Part shown: positions 35,089 through 43,941 of the stretch, one piece after another
Layout: each line of letters opens with the position of its first letter
How positions within the stretch are numbered: position 1 is the stretch's first letter
NCBI RefSeq assembly: GCF_034180645.1
Contig: NZ_JAXFNY010000008.1
Location: 62,001-126,000, forward strand
From: Mobiluncus sp034180645
GTDB lineage: Bacteria; Actinomycetota; Actinomycetes; Actinomycetales; Actinomycetaceae
Direction: 5' to 3'
Length of the DNA: 64,000 nucleotides
Position numbers and translations under genes: made by a program
The notes under the pieces: generated by a model
The model's database searches: none
What the model saw: the letters and a program-made list of their open reading frames with translations, nothing else
Told to the model about the DNA's origin: nothing

Positions 35089-37526
35089 GTCACCACTCCC
35101 CGCTTGACCTGGTTGATGACGCTGCGGATTTTCGTGTGCAGGGCCGGATTGAGATTCAGTTTGCGCAGCTGGTCAGCGAGGTCAATGACCTGGCGAATGA
35201 CCCGCACGAAGTCCCCGGCGCTCATACCGGTCAGTTCCAGACACTGCCCGAGGTTGGCGTCCCGCGCCCAGGCCACGACCCCGGGCAGCAAATCCGTTTC
35301 CAACGGCGGGTAAGCCTCCAGGTAGTGTTCTTGCTGCAGAGTGGCGATTTCAAAGTTAATCCGCGCCATGGATTCCAAGCCCGCGGCCAGGCTGGGGGAA
35401 GCCTCGGCGGGAATCAAGCGAGACAATCCTCCGGTACGATTTTGCGCCAGGCACACGGAGAGCGCCCCCGCCAAATCCGCCACATTCAAATCATCGAAGA
35501 CACCGCGGCGCAAGCATTCCACAACCAATAAATCCCGCTCGTTATACACCGATTGCAGCATGGTTCCGGCGTCACGCAGACGGAAATCATCATCAACATA
35601 GTCCAGTTCGCGCAATACTTGGCAGGTTTGGTCCAGCTGGCGAGCCAGGGACTTGGTGCGGTTTTCAATCCTCTGGCGAGTCATCTGGGCTGATTCCCGA
35701 TTTTTCGCGGCCTGACGGGCTTTCACCAGGTGTTTGTCTCGGTCGGGACAGCTGTAGACCGGGTGGGATTTCATCTGGGCGCGGGCCTGTTCGATAGCCC
35801 GGCGGTCGGCTTGCTGGTTCTCGGGGGTGTTTTCTCCACTGTGGCGCCGCTGTTTGGCCTGTTTTTCCGTTTTGGAAAGGGCGTTCATCAAGTCCAATAG
35901 CGACAGCACATCCCCGCGCTCACAGCTCGCCGCGCCTGCTTGATTCGCGGCCAATTCTTCAAACCGACGCAGCTGTGAAAACAGTTTGCGCGAACTTCCC
36001 AACGCTACGTATTGGGCAAAAGATTTTTCGACAGTTTCCTTCGCACCCTCCAAGGTAGTGCGGGCCAGCAAGTTTGCTGCCATGTTAAAGGTCGGGACGA
36101 AAGCTGATTGGAGTGGGTAAGTTTGCTGACTGGCCAGGTTGGCCAGCAGCTGTGGCGGATTCTTCACTTCCATAAGGGTCAGGGCGTACCCCACCGAGTC
36201 AATCCCGCGGCGTCCGGCGCGACCCGTGAGCTGGGTGTACTCACCCGGCGTCAGGTTTGCGCGCTCCTGGCCGTTCCACTTGTTTAGTGATTCCAAGACG
36301 ACGGTACGAGCGGGCATATTAATGCCGAGAGCTAGTGTTTCGGTCGCAAAAACCAGGCGAATCAGGCCTTTTGCGAACAGAGATTCTGTCAGCTGCTTTT
36401 GAATCGGCAGCAACCCGGCGTGGTGCGGGGCGATACCGGCGGCCAGGGTTTCCTCCCAATTCGAAACGTCAATCGCGCTCAAGTCGCCCTGGCTGAAACC
36501 TGCCAGGTTCGTCTCTATCTCGAGGCGAATCTGGTCAGCTTCCGGTTTGGTGGTGAAGCGTAAACCGGCGTCAAACACCTGCGCCGCAGCATCGTTGCAG
36601 CCCTGCCGGGAAAAGATAAACACAATCGCCGGAAGCAGGTCTTGTTGTTCCAGACTGCGCGCTACCGCGGGCCTGTCCGCGCGTATCCGGCGGGGCATGC
36701 GGCCGCGGCGCGGCATGACCTGCTGGGCGGCTTGTGCTAACAGAGCCCGGTTTAGATGTCCGCCTACCTCGCCTTTGGCGAACAGGGGCAGGATTTCTCC
36801 CGAGGCACTGACCATAAAATGTTTCAACGGCACCGGCCGGACTGAGGTCGAAACGACCGTGGTGGGACCGCGCAGGGTCTGAAGCCATTGAGCGAACACG
36901 TTAGCGTTGGAAATCGTGGCGGAAAGAGAAATGAGTCGCACGGCTACATCGAGGTGAATAATGATTTCTTCCCATACCGGCCCGCGGAAATGATCGGAGA
37001 GATAGTGAACCTCGTCCATAACGACATATCCCAGGTCTGCCAGCGGTGCGGCGGCATAAATCATGTTCCGCAGGACTTCTGTGGTCATCACAATAATGGC
37101 GGCGTCACCATTAATCGCGGTGTCGCCGGTCAACAGTCCGACATTTTCGCCACCGAATAACTCCACCAGTTCCAGGTACTTTTGGTTAGATAAGGCCTTA
37201 ATCGGTGTCGTGTAAAACAGGCGTTTGCCCTGGCGCAAAGCCAAGAAAATCCCGTACAGGCCAACGATGGTTTTCCCGGCCGAAGTTGGGGCGCTGACCA
37301 GGACATCTTGGTCCTTATCGAGTACCTGGCAAGCCTCAATTTGAAAGTCGTCCAGGGGGAAATCAAACAGGGCTTGGAACTCGTAGAGTTCCGTGGATTG
37401 CTGGTTTGCTTTGAAAGCCTGATACCGCTGCGCAGGAGAGGGGTTGGCAGCGTCGTTAGCTTCCGTTTGCGCCAATCGCGCGGCGGCTTTCTGGCTTTCG
37501 CGGTAACGGTGACGTTTGGGACTCAT
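35076..37526 (-). CDS. helY: DEVH-box helicase HelY (Ski2/Mtr4-like)
   Basis: An 816-residue superfamily 2 helicase of the Ski2-like HelY group. Motifs: Q-like FDFPLDDFQIEAC, Walker A SAPTSAGKT (about 80), DEVHYLSD (about 170), LSATISN, and QLTGRAGRRGID. The C-terminal 300 residues (helical, with the RRGVFDDLN and MSAGDFVRVIRQVIDLADQLRK regions) match the DSHCT-type end of the family. Likely RNA unwinding or decay. In mycobacteria it follows pafB-pafC-tatA-tatC; here it follows pafBC and one small membrane protein. No RBS or -10 is evident at the ATG, 12 nt after the upstream stop. Confidence 0.93.
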   Translation of the reverse strand: MSPKRHRYRESQKAAARLAQTEANDAANPSPAQRYQAFKANQQSTELYEFQALFDFPLDDFQIEACQVLDKDQDVLVSAPTSAGKTIVGLYGIFLALRQGKRLFYTTPIKALSNQKYLELVELFGGENVGLLTGDTAINGDAAIIVMTTEVLRNMIYAAAPLADLGYVVMDEVHYLSDHFRGPVWEEIIIHLDVAVRLISLSATISNANVFAQWLQTLRGPTTVVSTSVRPVPLKHFMVSASGEILPLFAKGEVGGHLNRALLAQAAQQVMPRRGRMPRRIRADRPAVARSLEQQDLLPAIVFIFSRQGCNDAAAQVFDAGLRFTTKPEADQIRLEIETNLAGFSQGDLSAIDVSNWEETLAAGIAPHHAGLLPIQKQLTESLFAKGLIRLVFATETLALGINMPARTVVLESLNKWNGQERANLTPGEYTQLTGRAGRRGIDSVGYALTLMEVKNPPQLLANLASQQTYPLQSAFVPTFNMAANLLARTTLEGAKETVEKSFAQYVALGSSRKLFSQLRRFEELAANQAGAASCERGDVLSLLDLMNALSKTEKQAKQRRHSGENTPENQQADRRAIEQARAQMKSHPVYSCPDRDKHLVKARQAAKNRESAQMTRQRIENRTKSLARQLDQTCQVLRELDYVDDDFRLRDAGTMLQSVYNERDLLVVECLRRGVFDDLNVADLAGALSVCLAQNRTGGLSRLIPAEASPSLAAGLESMARINFEIATLQQEHYLEAYPPLETDLLPGVVAWARDANLGQCLELTGMSAGDFVRVIRQVIDLADQLRKLNLNPALHTKIRSVINQVKRGVVTWDF

Positions 37527-37538
37527 AGTTTCAGATGT

Positions 37539-37859
37539 TTACTGCCGTGGCGCCACCAAATCGTAGCTCGCCCAGCGGTCATGCGCGGCGTTCAGACGGC
37601 GCTGCTTGTTGGCTTTGCGAGCCTGCTTCACCTCGGCGTGAGACACCCGTGCTGCGCTCAAAGTTGCGGGGTCTCCCGTGGGTGCGGGCTTTCGGGCCGG
37701 TTCGCGAACCGACTCCGCGGCGGCGTCGTCGGGCCGTTCTATGTCACGAACTGTCCGATAGAGATGTATCCCGCGATAAATAATCCACACTGTAGTCGCC
37801 ACAAAAATAATCACGGCGCAAATTACGGCGATGAGCCACACGATGCCCTGAACACTCAT
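37539..37859 (-). CDS. Small single-pass membrane protein between pafBC and helY
   Basis: A 106-residue protein with one N-terminal membrane helix (about 6-30: IVWLIAVICAVIIFVATTVWI) and a charged cytoplasmic tail rich in Arg, Ala and Lys. I do not recognise a family. It occupies the place where mycobacteria have tatA and tatC, but lacks the TatA F-G hinge motif and amphipathic helix, so I do not call it TatA. It has its own -10 box (TAAGAT) six nt before the ATG, overlapping the pafBC stop codon. Confidence 0.75.
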   Translation of the reverse strand: MSVQGIVWLIAVICAVIIFVATTVWIIYRGIHLYRTVRDIERPDDAAAESVREPARKPAPTGDPATLSAARVSHAEVKQARKANKQRRLNAAHDRWASYDLVAPRQ

Positions 37860-37865
37860 AGCTCA

Positions 37866-37871
37866 ATCTTA
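37866..37871 (-). promoter_or_regulatory. -10 box overlapping the pafBC stop codon
   Basis: TAAGAT on the minus strand; its first three bases are the TAA stop of pafBC. Six nt (TGAGCT) separate it from the ATG at 37859. Confidence 0.6.
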
Positions 37872-40016
37872 CCTGTCCTCAGCTGACTGTGCGGAGTCGA
37901 CCTGTGCGTAGAGCACCAAAGCCGCGGCTCCAACCTTCCGAGCAGCCGCCACCACCGGCTCTTGTGCGGGCCCACCAATAATGGCTTCTATATCGGGTGC
38001 GAGAATCTGTATTACCCGCTGCAGCCAGGCGGCATCTTTGACTTTCAAACGCACCCGGTACGTAGTCGCGGATTGTTCCACCGTCTGGGCGTGAAGAATC
38101 GTGTCCACGTAGGATTTCGCCTGATTTTTCAGCTCCAGGTCTATCGTCTGGTACTTGTAGCTCGGTTTTTGCGGAAGTTTTTCGGGAATTGTCTCCGCGG
38201 TGACACGCAGGTCACTGAGGCGATCCAGACGGTACTTGTGCCACTTGTTCTTTTCAAGGTTCACTCCCACCAGATACACATGGTAGCGGTCTGTATAGAC
38301 AGACCGGGGTGCCACGTGGTGCTCCGCAGTGTCCCAGCTGGCGTTCGTGTAGGTGAAAAGGACTGTGTGACCCCGTTCGATGGCACGGTTTAACATCTCC
38401 AGAGAGTTTTGGATTGAGGGCGGCACCGTGTTCGTCACCAGCTGCGGAGCGGTCAGTTCATACGCCTGCCCCAACCAAGAGGCGACCTTCAGACGGGCGG
38501 TCGCAATCGCCTCTTGTGACGACGGGGCCAGATAACTGGCGACTTCCAATCCCAACAGGAGGGACAACGCCTCGTCAGCGCTAAAGAACGGGGGCATCAC
38601 CCAACTGCGCGAACCGTTGACTTCAATAGTCCCGTCCTTGCGTATCGAGGGCAGGAAACTGTCATAGTCAGATTTATCGTTGCTGGCGACCGCGTCCAAG
38701 TCCAAGAAATCCCAAATAATATTTTTGATGTCCTGAGGTTTGAGGCCGAAGTGTTTAGCCAGTTCATCTACCGTACAGGTGTTGCCTTGCGTGCTCGCAT
38801 TAAAGATAAACGTCATCACTGCCAGGGATTCGGTCGTCACGCGCGTCTGGTTATCGATAGAAACACCGGTACTGCGCGGAGTGAAATCGTCAAACTTGAG
38901 CCGCCCAGTTTCGTACTCGCCCTCCGTCAGGCTCAGTTCAGTGAGATTCTGAGCCGCCTGCACGGTCGCTGTCACAAGTTTCGGGGGGTCGAGCACCACC
39001 AGGTAGGTCATTGCTTCGGCGGCCAGACGGCTCCAGGTATAGAAATCAGGTCGTTTCGCCCGATACAGATTCCATCCGGAAGGAACCCAGTCTAGCCCAG
39101 TCAAGCCCAGTTCCGGTCCGGTGCGGGGCAAATCGGAATGCTCACAAATGAGTTCCGCGTTCATGACTGCTTCCGACGCTTTTGCGGGATCTGCAACAAA
39201 GATAACCTGTTCCAGTGGACTCTCCAGAGAAACGTTGCGCGGAGATTCCACGTGTTCCGTAGCGTCGAAGGTTCGCTCTGTCACAACCGGATTACTGAGG
39301 CGGGATAGCTTGAATGTTCGAAAACCTTGGCGTTTTTCGTCAAAACCGCGGACATAAAAAAATCCGCGTGACAGCATCATCATTGTGGGGCGCACCTGTC
39401 GATGCGTGGATTCGCCGTAGCCGGCCTGGTAATCGAATTCGATGAACTGGTGCGCGGCGATAGCGCGAAAAATGTCTTGGGTCACACGCGAAATGAGCAC
39501 CTGAGACTGGACTTCGAGTGGATTGTCAGGGTCGATGTCGCTCACGGAACGGACGTGAGAATCAATTTGGGTAAAGTCCCCTTCTAATAATCCCAGCGCC
39601 AGGTGGACCCATACTGATTCTGTAGCATCAAAAGATAGCGTGGGGCGGCACGAATCGGGGCGGAGCAGGTATCGATGTTCCGTTCCCACATTATTGTGTT
39701 TATCTTCCACGATGATATCGCCCAGGATTTCGTTGAGGATTTTGATGTCGTTGCGGATTTTGACACTGTAATTTTCATGCGACTGCGCCGAGTCATCACC
39801 GCTGGAACGAGCCGGGAAGTACGGTCCGATGGTGGCAGTATAGGCAGCGTAGATTTCGTCATAAGTGAGCGGGCGGGCTTCTCGATAGAAAATCGTTAAA
39901 AGCCCCTGGTAGCGCCTTGATGCGGAGGCGAGAGCTGTGTCACTGAGAAGGTTATCGCGCCATTCATAATCGTCATCTTCATCGAAAATGTCGGGTTCGC
40001 TCGGTGCCTGGTGCAT
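37869..40016 (-). CDS. pafBC: Fused PafB-PafC WYL-domain regulator
   Basis: A 715-residue protein made of two tandem HTH-WYL-WCX units. The first unit has an HTH near 20-110 and a WYL block around 240-330 (FIEFDYQAGYGESTHRQVRP, then LSRGFFYVRGFDEKRQGFRTFKLSRLS). The second has an HTH near 400-450 (TVDELAKHFGLKPQDIKNIIWDF) and a WYL block around 590-640 (HHVAPRSVYTDRYHVYLVGVN). In most actinobacteria PafB and PafC are separate heterodimer partners that activate DNA-damage genes independently of LexA; a natural fusion is known in Arthrobacter. I start at the ATG at 40016, six nt after a perfect TATAAT; the frame is open 67 codons further upstream. Confidence 0.92.
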   Translation of the reverse strand: MHQAPSEPDIFDEDDDYEWRDNLLSDTALASASRRYQGLLTIFYREARPLTYDEIYAAYTATIGPYFPARSSGDDSAQSHENYSVKIRNDIKILNEILGDIIVEDKHNNVGTEHRYLLRPDSCRPTLSFDATESVWVHLALGLLEGDFTQIDSHVRSVSDIDPDNPLEVQSQVLISRVTQDIFRAIAAHQFIEFDYQAGYGESTHRQVRPTMMMLSRGFFYVRGFDEKRQGFRTFKLSRLSNPVVTERTFDATEHVESPRNVSLESPLEQVIFVADPAKASEAVMNAELICEHSDLPRTGPELGLTGLDWVPSGWNLYRAKRPDFYTWSRLAAEAMTYLVVLDPPKLVTATVQAAQNLTELSLTEGEYETGRLKFDDFTPRSTGVSIDNQTRVTTESLAVMTFIFNASTQGNTCTVDELAKHFGLKPQDIKNIIWDFLDLDAVASNDKSDYDSFLPSIRKDGTIEVNGSRSWVMPPFFSADEALSLLLGLEVASYLAPSSQEAIATARLKVASWLGQAYELTAPQLVTNTVPPSIQNSLEMLNRAIERGHTVLFTYTNASWDTAEHHVAPRSVYTDRYHVYLVGVNLEKNKWHKYRLDRLSDLRVTAETIPEKLPQKPSYKYQTIDLELKNQAKSYVDTILHAQTVEQSATTYRVRLKVKDAAWLQRVIQILAPDIEAIIGGPAQEPVVAAARKVGAAALVLYAQVDSAQSAEDR

Positions 40017-40084
40017 AGAAAAATTATAGCGGCGGACTTCCGGGATTGGTCTGGACTCCAGTTTGAAGCGGTTATGCTTAACGC
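40017..40084. promoter_or_regulatory. Divergent leaderless promoters of pafBC and the DUF3866 gene
   Basis: Only 68 nt separate the two start codons. Minus strand: TATAAT (40028-40023) then TTTTCT and the pafBC ATG. Plus strand: TATGCT (40073-40078) then TAACGC and GTG at 40085. The two -10 boxes face away from each other, and their -35 regions overlap. Confidence 0.65.
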
Positions 40085-41275
40085 GTGATGATTCGCAAAG
40101 CACGTGTTCTGGAAGTGCAGCGCCAGACCCCACATCAGGTTTTGCGCTGCGAAATCGTGGCTGCTCCCCCCCGCCAGGAAACTGGCCCCGCCGTGAGTTT
40201 CCAGCCTGGCGATACATGCCGAGCCATCTGCTACCCGGAGCTGCTCGGAGCTGCGCAGCCCGGCGATATCATCCAGATTGAAGTTTCTCCTCTGGCGAAA
40301 GCCTTGGGTACCGGCGGAGAAGCTATGGTTCTGGCTAACGAAACCCGCCTGCCGGCAGACGAATTACCTAATCCCGGTCACTTGGTAAAGGCTCGCTACA
40401 CCCCACATCAAAAGGTCGTGTTGGGTGCCGATGAACCGGACAGTCCCTATCATTCCCTGTTGCGTTCGGCGGATAACCTGGATGAACTTCCCGTCTTGGT
40501 GACAGATTTACATTCGGCTCTGCCCGCTATCGTAGTGGGATTCCTGCACCACAGCCCGCATGCCCGTCTGGTCTATATTCAAACTGATGGCGGCGCTCTG
40601 CCCTTGGCGTATTCCCGTACCGTAGCCCAATTGCGCGAGTCCGGTAGTTTAGCCGCCACCATCACCTGTGGGCAGTGCTTTGGTGGTGATTACGAGGCTG
40701 TCAGTTTTCCGTCCGCCCTGTTCGTGGCGTCCGAGGTGGTCAAGGCCGATGCGGTCATTGTGTCCCAAGGTCCGGGCAACCTGGGTACCGGCACTCGTTG
40801 GGGCTATTCTGGGGTTGACGGGGCGCAATTTTTGCATACAGCTTCGGCGTTAAACGGTCATCCCATTGCGGTACTGCGGATGTCCAGCGGAGACGCGCGT
40901 CCCCGACACTACGGCATTTCGCACCACTCTCTGACCATGCTGACCTGGATGGGGCTGCCCCCGCTGGACGTGGTCCTTCCGGTTTTCGACCTCGACAATC
41001 CCGTAGAAAAGGCCCTAGCCGACCCGAAAGGAACGTTCTCTCCCCTGGTGACTTCCCAACTGAGCCTGTTGAAAGAACACCATCGGGTCATCGACCAACC
41101 CACCACGGGACTTTACGCAGCTCTGGAAGCCTTTCCCGTGAAACTTTCCACAATGGGGCGAACCCTCAGTGAAGACCCCGCCGCTTTCCTCGCGGCGGCG
41201 GCGGCGGGAGCCTACGGCGCGACCGTGCCCGTCCGCGAAGCGAAGAATTCAAACGACGACCCGAGCTCCGCGTAG
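40085..41275 (+). CDS. DUF3866 family protein
   Basis: A 396-residue cytoplasmic protein of the DUF3866 family, function unknown. Typical conserved blocks are LVKARYTPHQ, the LVTDLHSALPAIV segment, YIQTDGGALPLAYSRTV, TCGQCFGGDYEAV and SQGPGNLGTGTRWGYSGVDGA. The C-terminal block RPRHYGISHHSLTML is also characteristic. The QTDGGALPLAYS and GPGNLGTGT stretches look like a ligand or nucleotide pocket, but this is inference. The start is a GTG with ATG as the second codon. It is divergent from pafBC, which may regulate it. The tail (last 25 residues) is low complexity. Confidence 0.85.
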   Translation: MMIRKARVLEVQRQTPHQVLRCEIVAAPPRQETGPAVSFQPGDTCRAICYPELLGAAQPGDIIQIEVSPLAKALGTGGEAMVLANETRLPADELPNPGHLVKARYTPHQKVVLGADEPDSPYHSLLRSADNLDELPVLVTDLHSALPAIVVGFLHHSPHARLVYIQTDGGALPLAYSRTVAQLRESGSLAATITCGQCFGGDYEAVSFPSALFVASEVVKADAVIVSQGPGNLGTGTRWGYSGVDGAQFLHTASALNGHPIAVLRMSSGDARPRHYGISHHSLTMLTWMGLPPLDVVLPVFDLDNPVEKALADPKGTFSPLVTSQLSLLKEHHRVIDQPTTGLYAALEAFPVKLSTMGRTLSEDPAAFLAAAAAGAYGATVPVREAKNSNDDPSSA

Positions 41276-41292
41276 CTGACGCCGCAACGGCC

Positions 41293-42141
41293 CTACAACC
41301 GGCAGGCTTTCAGGTCAGTCACCAGGATGCCGCGCGCCCCTGCCGCATAGAGACGATCCATAATCAGGTTCACGTCTGTGGCTTTCACCATGACCCGCAC
41401 GGCTTTCCAAGTGTCCTCAGCCAGATCGGAAATTGTTGGGGATTCAATGCCGGGAGTAATCGCCAACAGGTCTGCAAGCTGGGCGAAAGGCGCGTTGTAA
41501 TCCATCAGTACATAGGTTCGCGCCACCATCACACCCCGCAGGCGAGCCGCCAACGTTTGCAGTTGAGCATGGTTTTCTTGGCCCGCGGCAGTGATTAGCA
41601 GGGCTTCCGACTCCAGCAAAGGCTCCCCGAAGGTTTGCAAACCGGCAGCCCGTAGCGTGGAACCGGTTTCGACCACGTCAGCAATCAAATCAGCGATGCC
41701 CAACTGGACGGAGGACTCCACCGCGCCGTCCAGGTGTACCACGCGAACCCCGGAAATCTGGTGTTCATCGAGAAACTTTTTCAGCAGCAGGTCATAGGAG
41801 GTCGCCACCCGTTTGCCCTGAATGTCCGCTAAATCGTGGAACTGACCCGCCGGTCCGGCAAACCGGAACGTAGAGCGGGCGAAATCCAAGCCAAGATATT
41901 CCACCGCGGCGACCCCGGAATCAATTAACAAATCCCGCCCGGTGATACCGCAGGACACGACCCCGGAACCGACATAAACCGCGATATCACGCGGACGCAG
42001 GAAAAAGAACTCGACATCATTGCCCTTGTCGATAATCGTCAACTCGCGTCCGCGCCGGGTCACTTTATACCCTGCTTCTTTTAACATCGTGACCGCCGGT
42101 TCACACAGCGAACCTTTATTCGGCACCGCGATTCGTAACAT
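41293..42141 (-). CDS. hisG: ATP phosphoribosyltransferase, long form
   Basis: A 282-residue HisG catalysing the committed step of histidine synthesis from PRPP and ATP. The N-terminus MLRIAVPNKGSL, DIAVYVGSGVVSCGITGRD and the PRPP-loop-like ADVVETGSTLRAAGL are typical. The C-terminal 75 residues (PGIESPTISDLAED...MVKATDVNLIMDRLYAAGARGILVT) form the ACT-like regulatory domain that binds histidine, so it is the long, feedback-inhibited type. I choose the ATG at 42141 rather than the GTG three codons upstream, which would sit 2 nt from the AAGAGG. hisE lies 78 nt upstream. Confidence 0.95.
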   Translation of the reverse strand: MLRIAVPNKGSLCEPAVTMLKEAGYKVTRRGRELTIIDKGNDVEFFFLRPRDIAVYVGSGVVSCGITGRDLLIDSGVAAVEYLGLDFARSTFRFAGPAGQFHDLADIQGKRVATSYDLLLKKFLDEHQISGVRVVHLDGAVESSVQLGIADLIADVVETGSTLRAAGLQTFGEPLLESEALLITAAGQENHAQLQTLAARLRGVMVARTYVLMDYNAPFAQLADLLAITPGIESPTISDLAEDTWKAVRVMVKATDVNLIMDRLYAAGARGILVTDLKACRL

Positions 42142-42219
42142 GGCTGACACTTCCTCTTCTCAAGCTGTTATTGACTGGTTTCCGGGTCGTTCCGGATTCG
42201 GACTTTGGGCAACGCCGGT

Positions 42220-42483
42220 CTACATATGCTGATAAATGTCTTGGGGCGTAAAGCCTTTCGCTACCATCATGACCTGCAAGTGATAGATGAGCTGGGACAT
42301 CTCAATCTGAGCCGCTTCGTCCGATTCGTATTCGCACGCCATCCACACTTCGGCGGCTTCCTCAACGATTTTTTTGCCGATGCCGTGGACTCCCCTGTCG
42401 AGCTCCTCAACAGTACGGGACCCCTCCGGGCGCTCGTTCTTTCGGCTCACAATAATCTGGTACAGGTCTTCAAAATTATTCAC
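42220..42483 (-). CDS. hisE: Phosphoribosyl-ATP pyrophosphatase
   Basis: An 87-residue HisE hydrolysing PR-ATP to PR-AMP, the second step of histidine synthesis. The MazG-like helical fold is evident in GIGKKIVEEAAEVWMACEYES with its metal-binding E-E-x-x-E and EMSQLIYHLQVMMV. It is a stand-alone HisE, not fused to HisI. GTG start six nt after TACTCT (42495-42490). hisE-hisG adjacency is conserved in actinobacteria; no other his gene is in the window. Confidence 0.95.
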   Translation of the reverse strand: MNNFEDLYQIIVSRKNERPEGSRTVEELDRGVHGIGKKIVEEAAEVWMACEYESDEAAQIEMSQLIYHLQVMMVAKGFTPQDIYQHM

Positions 42484-42489
42484 TCTCTA

Positions 42490-42495
42490 AGAGTA
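42490..42495 (-). promoter_or_regulatory. -10 box of probable leaderless hisE promoter
   Basis: TACTCT on the minus strand, six nucleotides (TAGAGA), then GTG at 42483. Confidence 0.55.
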
Positions 42496-42542
42496 TGCAA
42501 CCTCGCCCCGTTTTAAAAATCTCTGTCCTGACCGCGAGGGTC

Positions 42543-43835
42543 CTAGGCGGTTCGGTAAGTAAACTTTCCGACCAACGTATCCAATCCCTTGGCCTGGTGA
42601 GCCAACGTGGCTGCAGTACTGGAAACCTCACCCGCGGTGCTGGCGTTCTGTTCGGACAGCGTCACCGCCGTGTGCATCAGCTCGGTCATCTGTCCCACGC
42701 ATTCATTCATCTGGGTCAACGATTCCATGAGATGCGTTGCGGAGGTGTCCTGAGCGCTCAAGGAATCGGAAATCTGTACCTGGACCTGCGCCATCTCTTC
42801 GACCACCCGCGAGATGCTTTCAATCTCCTGTACCGCCTGCACCGTCGAATCTTGAATAGAGGTGACTTTCGTTTCGACCTCGTGCGTGGCGCCCGCGGTT
42901 TCAGTAGCGAGGCTCTTAACCTGGTCAGCCACCACGGCAAAACCTTTCCCGGCGTCTCCCGCGCGCGCCGCCTCGATGGTGGCATTCAACGCCAACAGGT
43001 TCGTTTGTTCGGCTATGTCCGCAATTATCTTTACCACGGAAGAAATTTCGTCGGCCGCCTGATTCAAAGCCGTAACGCAGGCGGTGGCTTGCCCCACAGC
43101 CTGCACCGCATCGTCAGAAAGACCGGCGGCAATCTCGGTGGCGTGGCGTATCGTCACCATCTCTTTTTGCAGCTCCATGCGGGACTCATCAGCCCCAGCA
43201 GAAGCCTGACGTGACATCTCGGTCTTCGTCAAAGCCTGTTCCAAAGTTTCGGAAGTGTTTTGCGCGACTTGGCTGGAATCAGCGGAAGTCACGCCTAGCT
43301 CTCCCGATGCCCTATCAACGTTATCGGAGGCCGCCTTCACCGTGCCCATAGTTTCCGCCAAAACCCGGATAGCTTGTCGCAGCTTCCACGACATTCCCGC
43401 CAAATCGTCGGCGCCCATAACTTTGGGCAAAACGGTGAAATTCCCGGCACTCAAAGCTTCCACCGAAGCGTTCAAAGTTTTAATCTGTCGGGTGACCTGG
43501 ATAATGACCACCACGATGGGGGTCATCACGAAAATGCAGGCCAATATGACGGTGACGATGACCACCACGATTCCGATGTTCAACAGGTGTTGGGCTTCAG
43601 CTAGAGCTTTGACCGTGGCTTGGTTTGTGTCTGTAGCGCCGGCTTTTTGCAAAGCCCGCGCAATCAAGATCAGGAACACGGTGGTGGAACCGGCGACCAT
43701 GCAAGCTGAAAAAATTGTGATAACCCCATTCATCAGCAATTTCTTGGTCAGCGTCCACCCGGCTCGGAATTGCTTATCCGTTTCACGAGGCGGTTGGGCC
43801 GGGAGTTGCGCGCTGTCCTGTTCCATTGTTGTCAT
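42543..43835 (-). CDS. Methyl-accepting chemotaxis protein with minimal extracellular loop
   Basis: A 430-residue chemoreceptor. Two membrane helices (about 33-60 and 86-112) enclose only about 26 extracellular residues, too few for a ligand-binding domain. A HAMP-like stretch follows (QVTRQIKTLNASVEALSAGNF), then a long coiled coil with the highly conserved signalling tip IADIAEQTNLLALNATIEAARAGDAGKGFAVVADQV. It implies a flagellated, chemotactic cell. No CheR/CheB tail pentapeptide is visible at the C-terminus (KFTYRTA). With no extracellular sensor it may detect cytoplasmic or membrane-borne signals. It lies between hisE and the RibXY importer, same direction. Confidence 0.93.
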   Translation of the reverse strand: MTTMEQDSAQLPAQPPRETDKQFRAGWTLTKKLLMNGVITIFSACMVAGSTTVFLILIARALQKAGATDTNQATVKALAEAQHLLNIGIVVVIVTVILACIFVMTPIVVVIIQVTRQIKTLNASVEALSAGNFTVLPKVMGADDLAGMSWKLRQAIRVLAETMGTVKAASDNVDRASGELGVTSADSSQVAQNTSETLEQALTKTEMSRQASAGADESRMELQKEMVTIRHATEIAAGLSDDAVQAVGQATACVTALNQAADEISSVVKIIADIAEQTNLLALNATIEAARAGDAGKGFAVVADQVKSLATETAGATHEVETKVTSIQDSTVQAVQEIESISRVVEEMAQVQVQISDSLSAQDTSATHLMESLTQMNECVGQMTELMHTAVTLSEQNASTAGEVSSTAATLAHQAKGLDTLVGKFTYRTA

Positions 43836-43894
43836 AAGGTTTTCCTAACTACATACGCGAGTGCGGTGTTCTGGATTTATTTTAACAATGCGGA

Positions 43895-43927
43895 GCGGGA
43901 TTCGGGTCTGTACCACCCGAATCCCGC
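43895..43927 (-). terminator. Hairpin after ribY
   Basis: A perfect 13-bp stem (GCGGGATTCGGGT / ACCCGAATCCCGC) with a 7-nt loop, 15 nt beyond the ribY stop. The T-run on the minus strand is weak and delayed (ATTGTTAAAAT). Confidence 0.7.
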
Positions 43928-43941
43928 GAAATGTCCTGAAT

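Noticed and set aside
42142..42150. GTG start of hisG at 42150
   Set aside because: It would lie 2 nt from the AAGAGG; the ATG at 42141 gives the standard MLRIAVPNKGSL N-terminus.
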